Assembly: GCA_002069885.1 (NCBI GenBank)
Contig: MWCD01000021.1
Coordinates: 1 to 58,006, forward strand
DNA length: 58,006 nucleotides
Reading direction: 5' to 3'
Origin: a bacterium ADurb.Bin236
GTDB lineage: Bacteria; UBP15; UBA6099
The position numbers and the translations under genes are program-made. Numbering within the stretch: position 1 is the first letter of the stretch; the number at the start of each line of letters is the position of its first letter. Shown here one piece after another: positions 33,963 to 42,147 of this stretch. Under the pieces are notes generated by a model. That model was not told the origin of the DNA. It ran no database searches and worked only from the letters and a program-made list of their open reading frames with translations.

Positions 33963-35129
33963 TCACGCCCACAGGCCGGGAATCGCAGTTCCACAGACCG
34001 GACACTTGCCGTTTTTCAGCAGGTTCGCCCTTACGACGTATCCGTGCCTATCCACCACCTTCTTGCCGCATCCGTGGCAGTACGTGCTCTCCGCCGCATG
34101 TCCGGGTATGTTGCCGATGTAAACATACTTCATCCCAGCCTTGTCGCAGATTTCCTTCGCCCTCTCGAGCGTCGCCGGGGGCGTGGGCGGCAGGTTCGTC
34201 AGCTTGTATTTCGGCGCGAACCGCGTTAAATGCAGCGGCGTGTGCGGGCCTAGGTTGTCCATTATCCATTTCGCCATGCCCTCTATCATCTCAGGCGCGT
34301 CGTTCAGCGTGGGTATCATCAGGTTCACAAGCTCGAACCATTTCTTCTCTTTTTTCAGCAGTTTTATCGTGTCCAGCACGGGTTGAAGCCGCCCGGAACA
34401 CACTTCGCGGTAGAAGTCGTCCGAATACGCCTTGAAGTCTATCTTCACCGCGTCGAGGACAGTCAGCAGCTTCTTCATCGGCTCGGGATTGATATAGCCG
34501 TTTGAAATCATAAAGCAGCGGAGGCCTTTTTCGCGGGCCTGCTTGGCGGTGTCGTAAACGTATTCGCAGAAGACAGTCGGTTCGCCGTAAGTGAAAGAAA
34601 TTGATGGGCTGCCCGCCTGCGCCGCCAGTTTCGCGACCTGCGCGGGCGGCATGTCGATCCTTCTCACCTCTTCGGGTTTCGCCTGCGACAGTTCCCAGTT
34701 CTGGCAAAACTTGCAGGTGAAGTTGCATCCGGCCTCGGCTATGGAGAACGTGGTCGTTCCGGGCATCACGTGGGAGAACGGCTTCTTTTCCACCGGGTCG
34801 TTGTTGACCGCGCACGGCCCGCTGTGCGCCAGCGCGATGAACTTCCCCCCCCTGTTGACTTTGTTGCCGCAGAACCCGCGCGCCCCGTCCGCCACAAGAC
34901 ATTTGCGCGGACATATCCCGCACCGGACGCTGTTGCCTTTCAGCTTCTCATAGAACAGAACCTCGCGCGCCGGAGCCTGCGCGGCCGCGATGGACGCGAA
35001 CGCTCCCGAAAACGCCGTCGCTCCGGCGCATGCGCCCGCGCACGCCCTCGCGGCGCGCAACGCGAACTCCCTCCGCGTCATCTCCCCGCCCGCAGGTTCG
35101 CCTTTCAAACAAAAATCATCAATCTTCAT
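33963..35129 (-). CDS. AmrS-like radical SAM protein with twin-arginine signal
   Basis: A 388-aa protein. Near the N-terminus it has a Tat-type signal (MTRREFALRAARACAG), unusual for a radical SAM enzyme. A cysteine cluster follows (CGICPRKC and GFCGNK), then the radical SAM motif CNFTCKFCQNW and SFTYGEPTVFCEY. The C-terminal tail has rubredoxin-like or zinc-ribbon knuckles (CHGCG and CPVCG). The layout fits the radical SAM member (AmrS) of the AmmeMemoRadiSam set, related to pyruvate formate-lyase activases. The AMMECR1 and Memo partners are not in the window. If the Tat signal is real, the enzyme is folded with its clusters in the cytoplasm and exported. The natural reaction is unknown. Confidence 0.85.
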   Translation of the reverse strand: MKIDDFCLKGEPAGGEMTRREFALRAARACAGACAGATAFSGAFASIAAAQAPAREVLFYEKLKGNSVRCGICPRKCLVADGARGFCGNKVNRGGKFIALAHSGPCAVNNDPVEKKPFSHVMPGTTTFSIAEAGCNFTCKFCQNWELSQAKPEEVRRIDMPPAQVAKLAAQAGSPSISFTYGEPTVFCEYVYDTAKQAREKGLRCFMISNGYINPEPMKKLLTVLDAVKIDFKAYSDDFYREVCSGRLQPVLDTIKLLKKEKKWFELVNLMIPTLNDAPEMIEGMAKWIMDNLGPHTPLHLTRFAPKYKLTNLPPTPPATLERAKEICDKAGMKYVYIGNIPGHAAESTYCHGCGKKVVDRHGYVVRANLLKNGKCPVCGTAIPGLWA

Positions 35130-35240
35130 CCCGGCCGCGTTCTCCTTTTTCCATTATAAACTCCCCCGCAGACCCGTTCAACCGGACATCGCCGCTCGCC
35201 TGAAATCAACCGTCATATTAGCCCCGCCGCCAATTAGCAA

Positions 35241-35345
35241 GCCGATTTGGGCTTGAGCAATGTTTATCAAAAATCGGCGCGCCAAAAGTTTTTTCGGAAG
35301 TGGCGCGGGGAATCCTGTTTCTACAAAAAATGGTTTCGCCGCAAA
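35241..35345. repeat. Double-hairpin dispersed repeat, copy D (divergent)
   Basis: First stem GCCGATTT/AAATCGGC; second region GCGGGGAATCC/GGTTTCGCCGC with a T/A-rich loop. It is aligned to copies at 43641, 43840 and 56375. It sits between the divergent AmrS-like and GHMP kinase genes. The surrounding 300-base gap holds otherwise only the candidate promoter at 35374. Confidence 0.65.
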
Positions 35346-35373
35346 CTCATAGAAAAAAACATTTTAGCGGTAG

Positions 35374-35379
35374 TATAAT
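35374..35379 (+). promoter_or_regulatory. TATAAT -10 candidate for the GHMP kinase operon
   Basis: A perfect -10 hexamer 51 bases before the kinase ATG. No convincing -35 is seen. Confidence 0.35.
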
Positions 35380-35430
35380 TCGTCAGGGTTCGCTCCGGCC
35401 TGCGGTTCAGCGGAGCGGCGGGGAGGCGTC

Positions 35431-36438
35431 ATGATAATTCGTTCCGAAGCTCCTATGCGGGTAGACCTCGCGGGCGGCACTCTCGACATCTATCCGCTTT
35501 ACCTCTTCACCGAGGGCGGCCTCACTCTGAACGCCGCCGTCACTCTCATGAGCGAGGCGGTGGTCGAGTCGCGCGACGACGGGCGCGTCCTCATCTCCGC
35601 CGAAGACCTCGGCGAAGAAATCGAAGCCGACAGCATAGACGCGCTTTCGACCGGCGGCAGGCTGGACCTGCTCGTGCGTCTGGTGAAATTCTTCCGGCCC
35701 GGCTGCGGTTTGACCGTCCGAACGAAAAACAACGTCCCGAAAGGCTCCGGCCTCGGCGCCTCCTCCTCCCTGCTCATCGCCCTCAGCCACGCTCTCAACC
35801 GGCTCTGCGGCAACCAGTTCGCTGAAGAGGAAATCATCAACTACGGCGCCAACATCGAGGCCCAGTGCATCCGGATTCCGACCGGCAAACAGGATTACTA
35901 TTCCGCAACTTACGGCGGCGCCAGCGTCATCTGGTTCAACGTGCTCGGCGCCCGCAGAGAATCCGCGTTCGATTCGCCGGCCATGCTCCAAGCCCTCGAA
36001 GACCGCCTCGTGGTCTCCTTCGCCGGAGAACCGCGCGATTCGGCGGTCGGCAACTGGAGCATGTTCCGCGCCTACGTAGACGGAGACAAACGCGCGGTGT
36101 CCAACATAATGAACATCAAAAAAACCGCGATGAAGATGCTCGAATGCCTCAGAGAAGGCCGGCTCGACGACTTCGGCGCGCTTCTCGACGAGGAGTGGAA
36201 AAACCGCCGCGAGCTTGCCCCCGGCGTGACCAACGACAGGATCGAGCGCCAGATGGCGGTGGCGGCTCGCGCGGGCGCCGAGGCCAGCAAAATCTGCGGA
36301 GCCGGCGGCGGCGGCGCCATGATAAGCTTCTGTTCTCCCGGCGCTAAAGATTCCGTATCCTCCGCCCTCCGCTCCGAAGGCGTCCCAGTGTTCGACTGCG
36401 GCATCGCCGGAAAGGGCGTCACGGTGACGCAACTGTGA
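35431..36438 (+). CDS. GHMP family sugar kinase, HddA-like
   Basis: A 335-aa protein starting MIIRSEAPMRVDLAGGTLD. The ATP-binding motif is PKGSGLGASSSLLIAL, and the C-terminal GAGGGGAMI loop is the third GHMP motif. The N-terminus and size resemble D-glycero-alpha-D-manno-heptose-7-phosphate kinases more than galactokinase, which has a different N-terminal galactose signature. It overlaps the next gene by four bases (GTGA). It would phosphorylate a sugar or sugar phosphate; the exact substrate is inferred only by resemblance. Confidence 0.8.
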   Translation: MIIRSEAPMRVDLAGGTLDIYPLYLFTEGGLTLNAAVTLMSEAVVESRDDGRVLISAEDLGEEIEADSIDALSTGGRLDLLVRLVKFFRPGCGLTVRTKNNVPKGSGLGASSSLLIALSHALNRLCGNQFAEEEIINYGANIEAQCIRIPTGKQDYYSATYGGASVIWFNVLGARRESAFDSPAMLQALEDRLVVSFAGEPRDSAVGNWSMFRAYVDGDKRAVSNIMNIKKTAMKMLECLREGRLDDFGALLDEEWKNRRELAPGVTNDRIERQMAVAARAGAEASKICGAGGGGAMISFCSPGAKDSVSSALRSEGVPVFDCGIAGKGVTVTQL

Positions 36439-37277
36439 ATCCTGACGAGAAACTTCTTCAGAGCGCGGGACTTTCCCAGTCCGCCCCCGGCGTCTGGACA
36501 AGAGGCGCGGCGGAAAACATCCTCGAACGCGTCGCCCGCGCCGACATCTTCGTGTCCGACCTCGACGAATGCATGTTCCCGGCCATCACTCAGGGCGAGG
36601 CCGCCCGCTCAGTCATCCACCGCGTCGCCTCCCGCCCCGGCGTCCCCAACCGCGTCCCCCTGCTCTTCAACATGCTCTTCCACGCCGGAGCCATCCTCAT
36701 CCAGCAGCGGATTCAGGAAATCACCGGCGACATCCAGAACTCCCGCCTCATCAGAAGCTTCGAGAACCTCGCTCGCGGCGTCCCCATCTCTTACTTCGAG
36801 GATGCCGCAGACGAACTCCGCGACACCTATTTCGACTCGGTTCCGGAGACGTTCTCCCTGTTCATGAACCGGGGCGTCCGGTGCGGTGTCATCAGCCTCG
36901 GCCTAGACATCGTAATCCGGCGGCTGCTCTCTCACCTTGAAACCGCCAAGGGCCTCAACTTCGAGTTCTTCGACTGCACGCACGTCCGGGCCGATTCAAA
37001 AGGAAGATTCGCGGGATATCTGCCGGAAAAAACATATACTGAAAACGACGCCAAGCGGCGGCTGCTATCAGCGCGGTGCGAGATGTACAAGGCCGGCATG
37101 TGCGTCGTCGTCGGACACGACAGGGACGACCTCAAGATGTTCGAGGAGGCGCGGCGGCGCAGCGGAGTAGCCATCGGTTTCAGGCCCGTCCCGGAGAACT
37201 ATCCGCTTCTTGACGCCGCTGTCTTCGGCTCCGACTGGCGGCCCCTGTTCGAGCTTATCTCCCCCGCGTTTGTCTGA
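36435..37277 (+). CDS. HAD superfamily hydrolase
   Basis: A 280-aa protein, GTG 36435, translationally coupled to the kinase. HAD motif I is VSDLDECMF (nucleophile Asp and acid Asp). A motif II-like GVISLG follows, a Lys lies in the middle (AKRRLLSARCEMYKAG), and motif IV is VVGHDRDDLKMFEEA. The layout is SerB-like with a helical cap. Being coupled to a GHMP kinase suggests it removes phosphate from a product of the same sugar pathway, as GmhB does after HddA-like enzymes. That is inference. Confidence 0.78.
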   Translation: MNPDEKLLQSAGLSQSAPGVWTRGAAENILERVARADIFVSDLDECMFPAITQGEAARSVIHRVASRPGVPNRVPLLFNMLFHAGAILIQQRIQEITGDIQNSRLIRSFENLARGVPISYFEDAADELRDTYFDSVPETFSLFMNRGVRCGVISLGLDIVIRRLLSHLETAKGLNFEFFDCTHVRADSKGRFAGYLPEKTYTENDAKRRLLSARCEMYKAGMCVVVGHDRDDLKMFEEARRRSGVAIGFRPVPENYPLLDAAVFGSDWRPLFELISPAFV

Positions 37278-37332
37278 CGCGGCGGCAAACCAAAATCTGA
37301 ATCTGAGCAGGCGCGCGGCGCCCATCATAAAA

Positions 37333-40182
37333 ATGTCCGGCGAAAAGATAACCATACGCGGCGCGAGGCAGAACAACCTCAAGGACGTCTCTCTGGAGAT
37401 CGCCCATGAGCGGCTGACCGTCTTCACCGGCGTCAGCGGCTCCGGCAAATCTTCTCTCGCGTTCGACACTCTTTTCGCAGAAGGACAGCGGCTGTTCGTC
37501 GAATCCCAGTCCACTTACGCCAGACAATTCCTCCAGCGGCTGGACAAGCCAGAAGTCGATTCAATCGAGGGCCTTCGCCCCGCCATCGCCGTCCGCTCCA
37601 AGAACACCTACAGAACTTCCCGCTCCACCGTCGGAACGGTCACCGAAATCTACGACTACCTGCGCCTGATTTATTCGAAAATCGGCAAGCTTATCTGCCC
37701 CGACTGCGGAAACCCGGTTTCCGCGGCGACCACAGACGAGATGATTGACGCGGCGCTAGAAAAATTCTCCGGCGGCAAGGTCTACGTGCTGGCCCCCCTC
37801 GATTTTTCCGAAAAAATGACCCCCGAACTATTGCGTGAAGCCGCCCGGGCGCGCGGGTACTCCTACATCTTGGCCGGAGACGGCCCGGCGATAGACTTGG
37901 AATCCGCCGACGAAAAAACCCTCTCCGCCGCGCTCTCCGCTCCCGCCCAGAAATCCGCTAAAAAAAATCGCTCCGGCTCTCCGGAATCCCGCTCACTTTT
38001 CATCGTGGTGGACAGGTTGACGGTCTCGCCGCATAAACGCAAACGCATCGCCGACTCCATCGAGACGGCTGTCCGCGAGGGCGACGGCGTGTTCGCCGTC
38101 CAACCCGCAGACGGCGGCGAACGGCTTTTCCTCACATCCCGCCCTCAATGCCTCAAATGCGGAACCACCGCCGTCCGACCCTCTCCGCAACAGTTGTCCT
38201 TCAACAGCGCTCTTGGCGCTTGCCCTGCCTGCAAAGGCTTCGGCGACACTTATGAAATCGACATGGACGCCGTCGTGCCAGATAAAACTAAATCTCTGCG
38301 CGACGGGGCCATCGAATGCTGGGAAACGCGCGGCATAAGAAAATACGCCCATAAAATGTTCAATAAAGATGAGGACGAGCTAGGCGTCCGCCCCGACGTG
38401 CCCTTCGAAGACCTCTCCGAAGAAGAGCTTGACCGCCTCATGAAGGGCAAAGGCGAACTCTACGGCATTGAGCAGTTCTTCGACGAAATGAGACAGAAAA
38501 GCTACAAGGCCTCAAACAGGTTTTTCCTTTCGAGATACAGGACGCTTCGCAAGTGCCGCGAATGCGGCGGAACCCGCCTCAACCCCGTCGCTCTCAGCGC
38601 GCTTATCGGCGGCAAAGACATCGCCGAGCTAGGCTCCATGCCCGTATCCGATCTGCACGATTTCTTCCGCGCGCTCGACCTGTCGGCCTCCGAACGCGAG
38701 GCGGTGAAACTCCCCCTCGACGAAGTGGCGTCGCGGACGAAATACCTTCGCGACATCGGCCTCGGATACCTGACTCTCTGGCGGCTTTCGCGCACGCTCT
38801 CCGGCGGAGAAATGCAGCGCATCCACCTCGCCGGACACCTCGGCTCCCGCCTCACCGGAACCCTCTACGCTCTCGACGAGCCGACCGTCGGCCTTCATCC
38901 GAGGGACACCGACCGCCTCATCCGCGTCCTAAAAGATATCCGCGACCTCGGCAACACCGTCGTCGTGGTCGAACACGACCTTCAGGTGATGAACGCCGCG
39001 GACGACATCGTAGACATCGGCCCCGGCCCCGGCGAACGCGGCGGCGAAATCGTTTTCTCCGGCCCGCTCAGCGATTTCAAATCTTCCGCAAAAACCTTGA
39101 CCGCAGACTACCTGACTGGCAGAAAAAAAGTTTCCGACTTCAAACGGCAACGCCCGGCGGCGGCGAAAAAACGCGGCGCGGTCATAGTCAAAAACGCCCG
39201 CCTCCACAACCTCAAAAATATCGACGTCGCGTTCCCAGTCGGATTGTTCACTTGCGTCACCGGCGTCAGCGGCTCAGGCAAAAGCACTCTGGTGTGCGAC
39301 CTTCTTCACCCTCTCGTCGCTTCCTCGCTAGACTCCGGAGACGGGCCTCCCGAAGACGCTTGCGGCGGCGTGTCCGGCGAAGCCTCCATCTCTTTCGTCG
39401 AGATGACCGGACAGGACCCGCCCGCTCTCTCCCCGCGAGCAAACTGCCTCACCTATCTGGGCGTCTTCTCAAACGTCAGACAACTCTTTGCCGACACCGA
39501 CGACGCCCGCCGCCGCGGCCTCGGCCCCGGCGCTTTCTCTTTCAACACCCCAGAAGGCCGCTGCCCCAAATGCGAAGGCGCCGGCTTCGTTCAAATCGAC
39601 ATGCAGTTCCTAGCCGACATATTGGTCGCCTGCGACGCCTGCGACGGCTCCCGCTTCCTTCCAAATGTCCTCTCAGTCCGCTACAAGGACAAAAACATCA
39701 ACGACATCCTGTCGCTCACCGCGTCCGAAGCCATCGAGTTCTTTGCCGGGACAAAACCGCTCATCAGAAAACTCGTCGCTCTCGAAGAGGTCGGTCTCGG
39801 ATACATCCGCATCGGCCAGCCCCTCAACACAATGTCCGGCGGCGAACTGCAGCGCCTGAAGATATCCCGCGAACTCGGCGCGGCGCGCGGCGAAACCGGA
39901 CTCTACATCTTCGACGAGCCTACTATGGGGCTGCACTGCTACGAAGTCGCCAAGTTCCTTTCCTGCGTGGACAAACTCGTTAGCGGCGGCCACACCGTCG
40001 TTGTCATAGAGCACAATCTGGACGTAATCGCCCAAGCCGACCACGTCATCGACCTCGGCCCAGAAGGCGGAGACGCCGGTGGTCGCGTGGTGGCCGCCGG
40101 AACCCCGGCGGACATCGCAGCCTGCCCGGACTCCGTCACAGGAGCCTTCCTCGCCCCCCTACTTAAAAAATCCCCGCGCTAG
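37333..40182 (+). CDS. uvrA: UvrA-family excinuclease ATPase, divergent
   Basis: A 949-aa protein. ATG 37333 is chosen because homology starts at MSGEKITIRGARQNNLKD; the frame is open upstream through the HAD gene. Two ABC modules are present. Walker A: GVSGSGKSSLAFD and GVSGSGKSTLVCD. Signatures: LSGGEMQRIHLA and MSGGELQRLKIS. Walker B: LYALDEPTVGLH and LYIFDEPTMGLH. Zinc modules: CLKCG with CPACKGFG, and CPKCEGAG with CDACDGSRF. The STVGTVTEIYDYLRLIY segment is conserved. Some canonical UvrA stretches are altered (SPRANCLTYLG for TPRSNPATYTG; SGGEMQRIHLAGHLGS for SGGEAQRIRLATQIGS). It may be the main UvrA of a divergent lineage or a UvrA paralogue. Confidence 0.85.
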   Translation: MSGEKITIRGARQNNLKDVSLEIAHERLTVFTGVSGSGKSSLAFDTLFAEGQRLFVESQSTYARQFLQRLDKPEVDSIEGLRPAIAVRSKNTYRTSRSTVGTVTEIYDYLRLIYSKIGKLICPDCGNPVSAATTDEMIDAALEKFSGGKVYVLAPLDFSEKMTPELLREAARARGYSYILAGDGPAIDLESADEKTLSAALSAPAQKSAKKNRSGSPESRSLFIVVDRLTVSPHKRKRIADSIETAVREGDGVFAVQPADGGERLFLTSRPQCLKCGTTAVRPSPQQLSFNSALGACPACKGFGDTYEIDMDAVVPDKTKSLRDGAIECWETRGIRKYAHKMFNKDEDELGVRPDVPFEDLSEEELDRLMKGKGELYGIEQFFDEMRQKSYKASNRFFLSRYRTLRKCRECGGTRLNPVALSALIGGKDIAELGSMPVSDLHDFFRALDLSASEREAVKLPLDEVASRTKYLRDIGLGYLTLWRLSRTLSGGEMQRIHLAGHLGSRLTGTLYALDEPTVGLHPRDTDRLIRVLKDIRDLGNTVVVVEHDLQVMNAADDIVDIGPGPGERGGEIVFSGPLSDFKSSAKTLTADYLTGRKKVSDFKRQRPAAAKKRGAVIVKNARLHNLKNIDVAFPVGLFTCVTGVSGSGKSTLVCDLLHPLVASSLDSGDGPPEDACGGVSGEASISFVEMTGQDPPALSPRANCLTYLGVFSNVRQLFADTDDARRRGLGPGAFSFNTPEGRCPKCEGAGFVQIDMQFLADILVACDACDGSRFLPNVLSVRYKDKNINDILSLTASEAIEFFAGTKPLIRKLVALEEVGLGYIRIGQPLNTMSGGELQRLKISRELGAARGETGLYIFDEPTMGLHCYEVAKFLSCVDKLVSGGHTVVVIEHNLDVIAQADHVIDLGPEGGDAGGRVVAAGTPADIAACPDSVTGAFLAPLLKKSPR

Positions 40183-40215
40183 AAACTTATATAGTTAAAT
40201 TGATTGTGTCAGATA

Positions 40216-41433
40216 TTAAAACAGGTCTTCGAAGCGGGACACATCTTCCAATATGAAATCGGGGTCGAGCGCGCGCATCTGTTCGACCGCCTCAAGGCTC
40301 TTTATCCCTGTGAGAACCACCGCGGACCTCGCGCCCATCGTCCTCGCGGCTATCAGGTCGCTCAACGAATCCCCCACTATGAGCGTACGCTCTCCAAGTT
40401 CCTTCGGCAGCGGCAACGGCATCTCCAAAAGCTCGTCCATCGAGGCGTCCGGATGTATCGCGCGCAGATACACGTAAGGATGCGGTTTGGCGATAGACGC
40501 CGGCCGCCCCTGCCCGGAAAGATGCTTCTCCGCCTCGTGTATCTCCCTGTGCGTCGATATGTGGCGCGGGTCGAAAAAATGATACAGCCCCCAGCTTTTC
40601 AAAGGTATCATTATTTCGTCGTACGGCCGCCCGGTGGCTATGCCGAACTTCATCCCCGCTTCCTTCAACAATGACAGCCCCGACAGTATCCCCCCCAGGG
40701 GAATCACCGGAACCTCGTACTGTATCGTCCCAAGTTTCGGAATAGCGCTTATCCGGCTGTCGTTGTCCTTCAGGTACAGAAGGTCTCCGAGGTACCGCTC
40801 TTGGAACAGCGCGACTACCAAGTCCCACATCGGGCCTCGCCTCTCGAACTCCGGCGCGCTCAGGCCCGTCCTCTCCAGCCTCCACGCGTTGACATGCCCG
40901 ACGAACGCCACCGCCCTTTTAGCCGGATCGTCCGCCCCTCCGTTCGCCGCCGCCTCTTTCATCCTCTTCCTGACGAACGACATGAAATACGCGCCCAGCG
41001 AGTCCATCTTCTCAAGCGACATCCTTCGCTCCGGCAGCATAGCGCCGAAAACAGAGAGCGTTTCCGGCGCGAACGGCTTCTCGAAAAGCGCCCCGGCGTC
41101 CCTCCTCGGCTGCGCCTCCGCCATCAATTCAATCAGATACAGCGCGAACGAAAAATACGCCAGATCCCAATTCGTGTTTATCCCGTTGTTCCTCAGCAGC
41201 GCTATGAAAGCGGGCGACACGAAATGCTCGAACGCCACCGGCGCGCCCGATTTGTGCAGCACGCTCAGCATCGTGTCGTCGATCAGCCCTGTGAACTGTT
41301 TGCTGTATAGCAATTCAAGGACGGTGTGATCGGCGGCTGACCAGTATTCGGCCTCGCCCGTTATCACTCCGTCCATATCGAATATCACGGTGTCTATCTT
41401 ATGAAATTTGTCCCTGTCGGCCTGAGTCGCCAT
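40216..41433 (-). CDS. Large HAD superfamily hydrolase
   Basis: A 405-aa protein. HAD motif I is VIFDMDGVITG (D19, D21), and motif IV near the C-terminus is LIVGDSLSDLIAARTMGA. The middle 250 residues form an extended cap much larger than in typical HisB-type phosphatases. It lies 30 bases after the HisB-like gene and is co-directional with HisB-like and HisD-like genes. In E. coli a HAD histidinol-phosphatase is fused to HisB, so this could be the phosphatase of the same local pathway. The substrate is not known. Confidence 0.8.
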   Translation of the reverse strand: MATQADRDKFHKIDTVIFDMDGVITGEAEYWSAADHTVLELLYSKQFTGLIDDTMLSVLHKSGAPVAFEHFVSPAFIALLRNNGINTNWDLAYFSFALYLIELMAEAQPRRDAGALFEKPFAPETLSVFGAMLPERRMSLEKMDSLGAYFMSFVRKRMKEAAANGGADDPAKRAVAFVGHVNAWRLERTGLSAPEFERRGPMWDLVVALFQERYLGDLLYLKDNDSRISAIPKLGTIQYEVPVIPLGGILSGLSLLKEAGMKFGIATGRPYDEIMIPLKSWGLYHFFDPRHISTHREIHEAEKHLSGQGRPASIAKPHPYVYLRAIHPDASMDELLEMPLPLPKELGERTLIVGDSLSDLIAARTMGARSAVVLTGIKSLEAVEQMRALDPDFILEDVSRFEDLF

Positions 41434-41463
41434 GGATACGCCCGTCCGCTCCCCGCTCCCGCC

Positions 41464-42102
41464 TCAATCTTTCTTGAGCGAAACCTTTCCCTTCACGCCG
41501 GGAGTCGTCCCCGCGCGCCACGGGCACGGCTCGAACGCCGCCCGCAGGGCTTCCGCGAACGCCCTGAACGCGCTCTCCCACACATGGTGCGGATTGTCCC
41601 CGCGCAGCAGGTCGATATGCGCCGTCGCCCTCGCGCCCTGCGCGAACCCGTCGATGAACGTCAACAGGTCCGCCTGCTGCATGTCCTCCACCAGTTCCCC
41701 TCTCTCCCTCAGCGCGTCCCCAGCCACGAACAGCGCGCGGTCCTCGAAACTCACCACCGCCCGGCACATCGCCTCGTCTATGCACGCCACCGCGCTCCCG
41801 CTCCCGTTTATTCCGCCCTCCAACTCCCTCATGAACAGTTCCCTGTACGCCTCTCCCAGCGACAGCCCCACATCCTCGCATATCACGTGCGTCAGCTTGA
41901 AGTCCGGCATGTCCACTTCCACTTCGAGGTTCACGCACCCCCGCCACGATATCGTCTCCAACATGTGGTTGAAGAACTGCAACGGCGTGTTTATCTTCTT
42001 TTTGAAGTCGGCGTCCCGCTCGCCGCGCCCAAGCTTCAAGACTATCTTGGACTCGTTGGTCTCCCGCTTCACAGTTATCATATTCGTTTTTCCGGCCATC
42101 AT
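41464..42102 (-). CDS. HisB-like dehydratase (imidazoleglycerol-phosphate dehydratase family), altered metal site
   Basis: A 212-aa protein; ATG at 42102 or the next codon, both after GGAGGCGG. Family features: FFNHMLE (H46), CEDVGLSLGEA, CIDEAM, AHIDLLRGDNPHHVWESAFRAF (H162, H172-H173, E176) and VKGKV (K204). The canonical DDHHTVED is LTHVICED here, so the first His stays and the second is Val73. The HG after FFDHML is RG (R54). The phosphate-site Arg/Ser residues also look changed. One Mn ligand is therefore lost. The same operon also contains a HisD-like gene with changed Zn ligands. It is either an inactive or diverged HisB, or a dehydratase for another substrate. Confidence 0.8.
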   Translation of the reverse strand: MMAGKTNMITVKRETNESKIVLKLGRGERDADFKKKINTPLQFFNHMLETISWRGCVNLEVEVDMPDFKLTHVICEDVGLSLGEAYRELFMRELEGGINGSGSAVACIDEAMCRAVVSFEDRALFVAGDALRERGELVEDMQQADLLTFIDGFAQGARATAHIDLLRGDNPHHVWESAFRAFAEALRAAFEPCPWRAGTTPGVKGKVSLKKD

Positions 42103-42147
42103 CCGCCTCCGTCCGGGCGATCCCCGCAGGGCCTCGCCGCCCGCGAG

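Noticed and set aside
35407-36501. 364-codon frame antisense to the GHMP kinase
   Set aside because: The kinase has clear motifs; the antisense peptide is low-complexity Ala/Gly/Asp.
38553-39983. 476-codon frame inside the UvrA-family gene
   Set aside because: Same strand, shifted frame, Arg/Pro-rich shadow of a clear UvrA reading frame.
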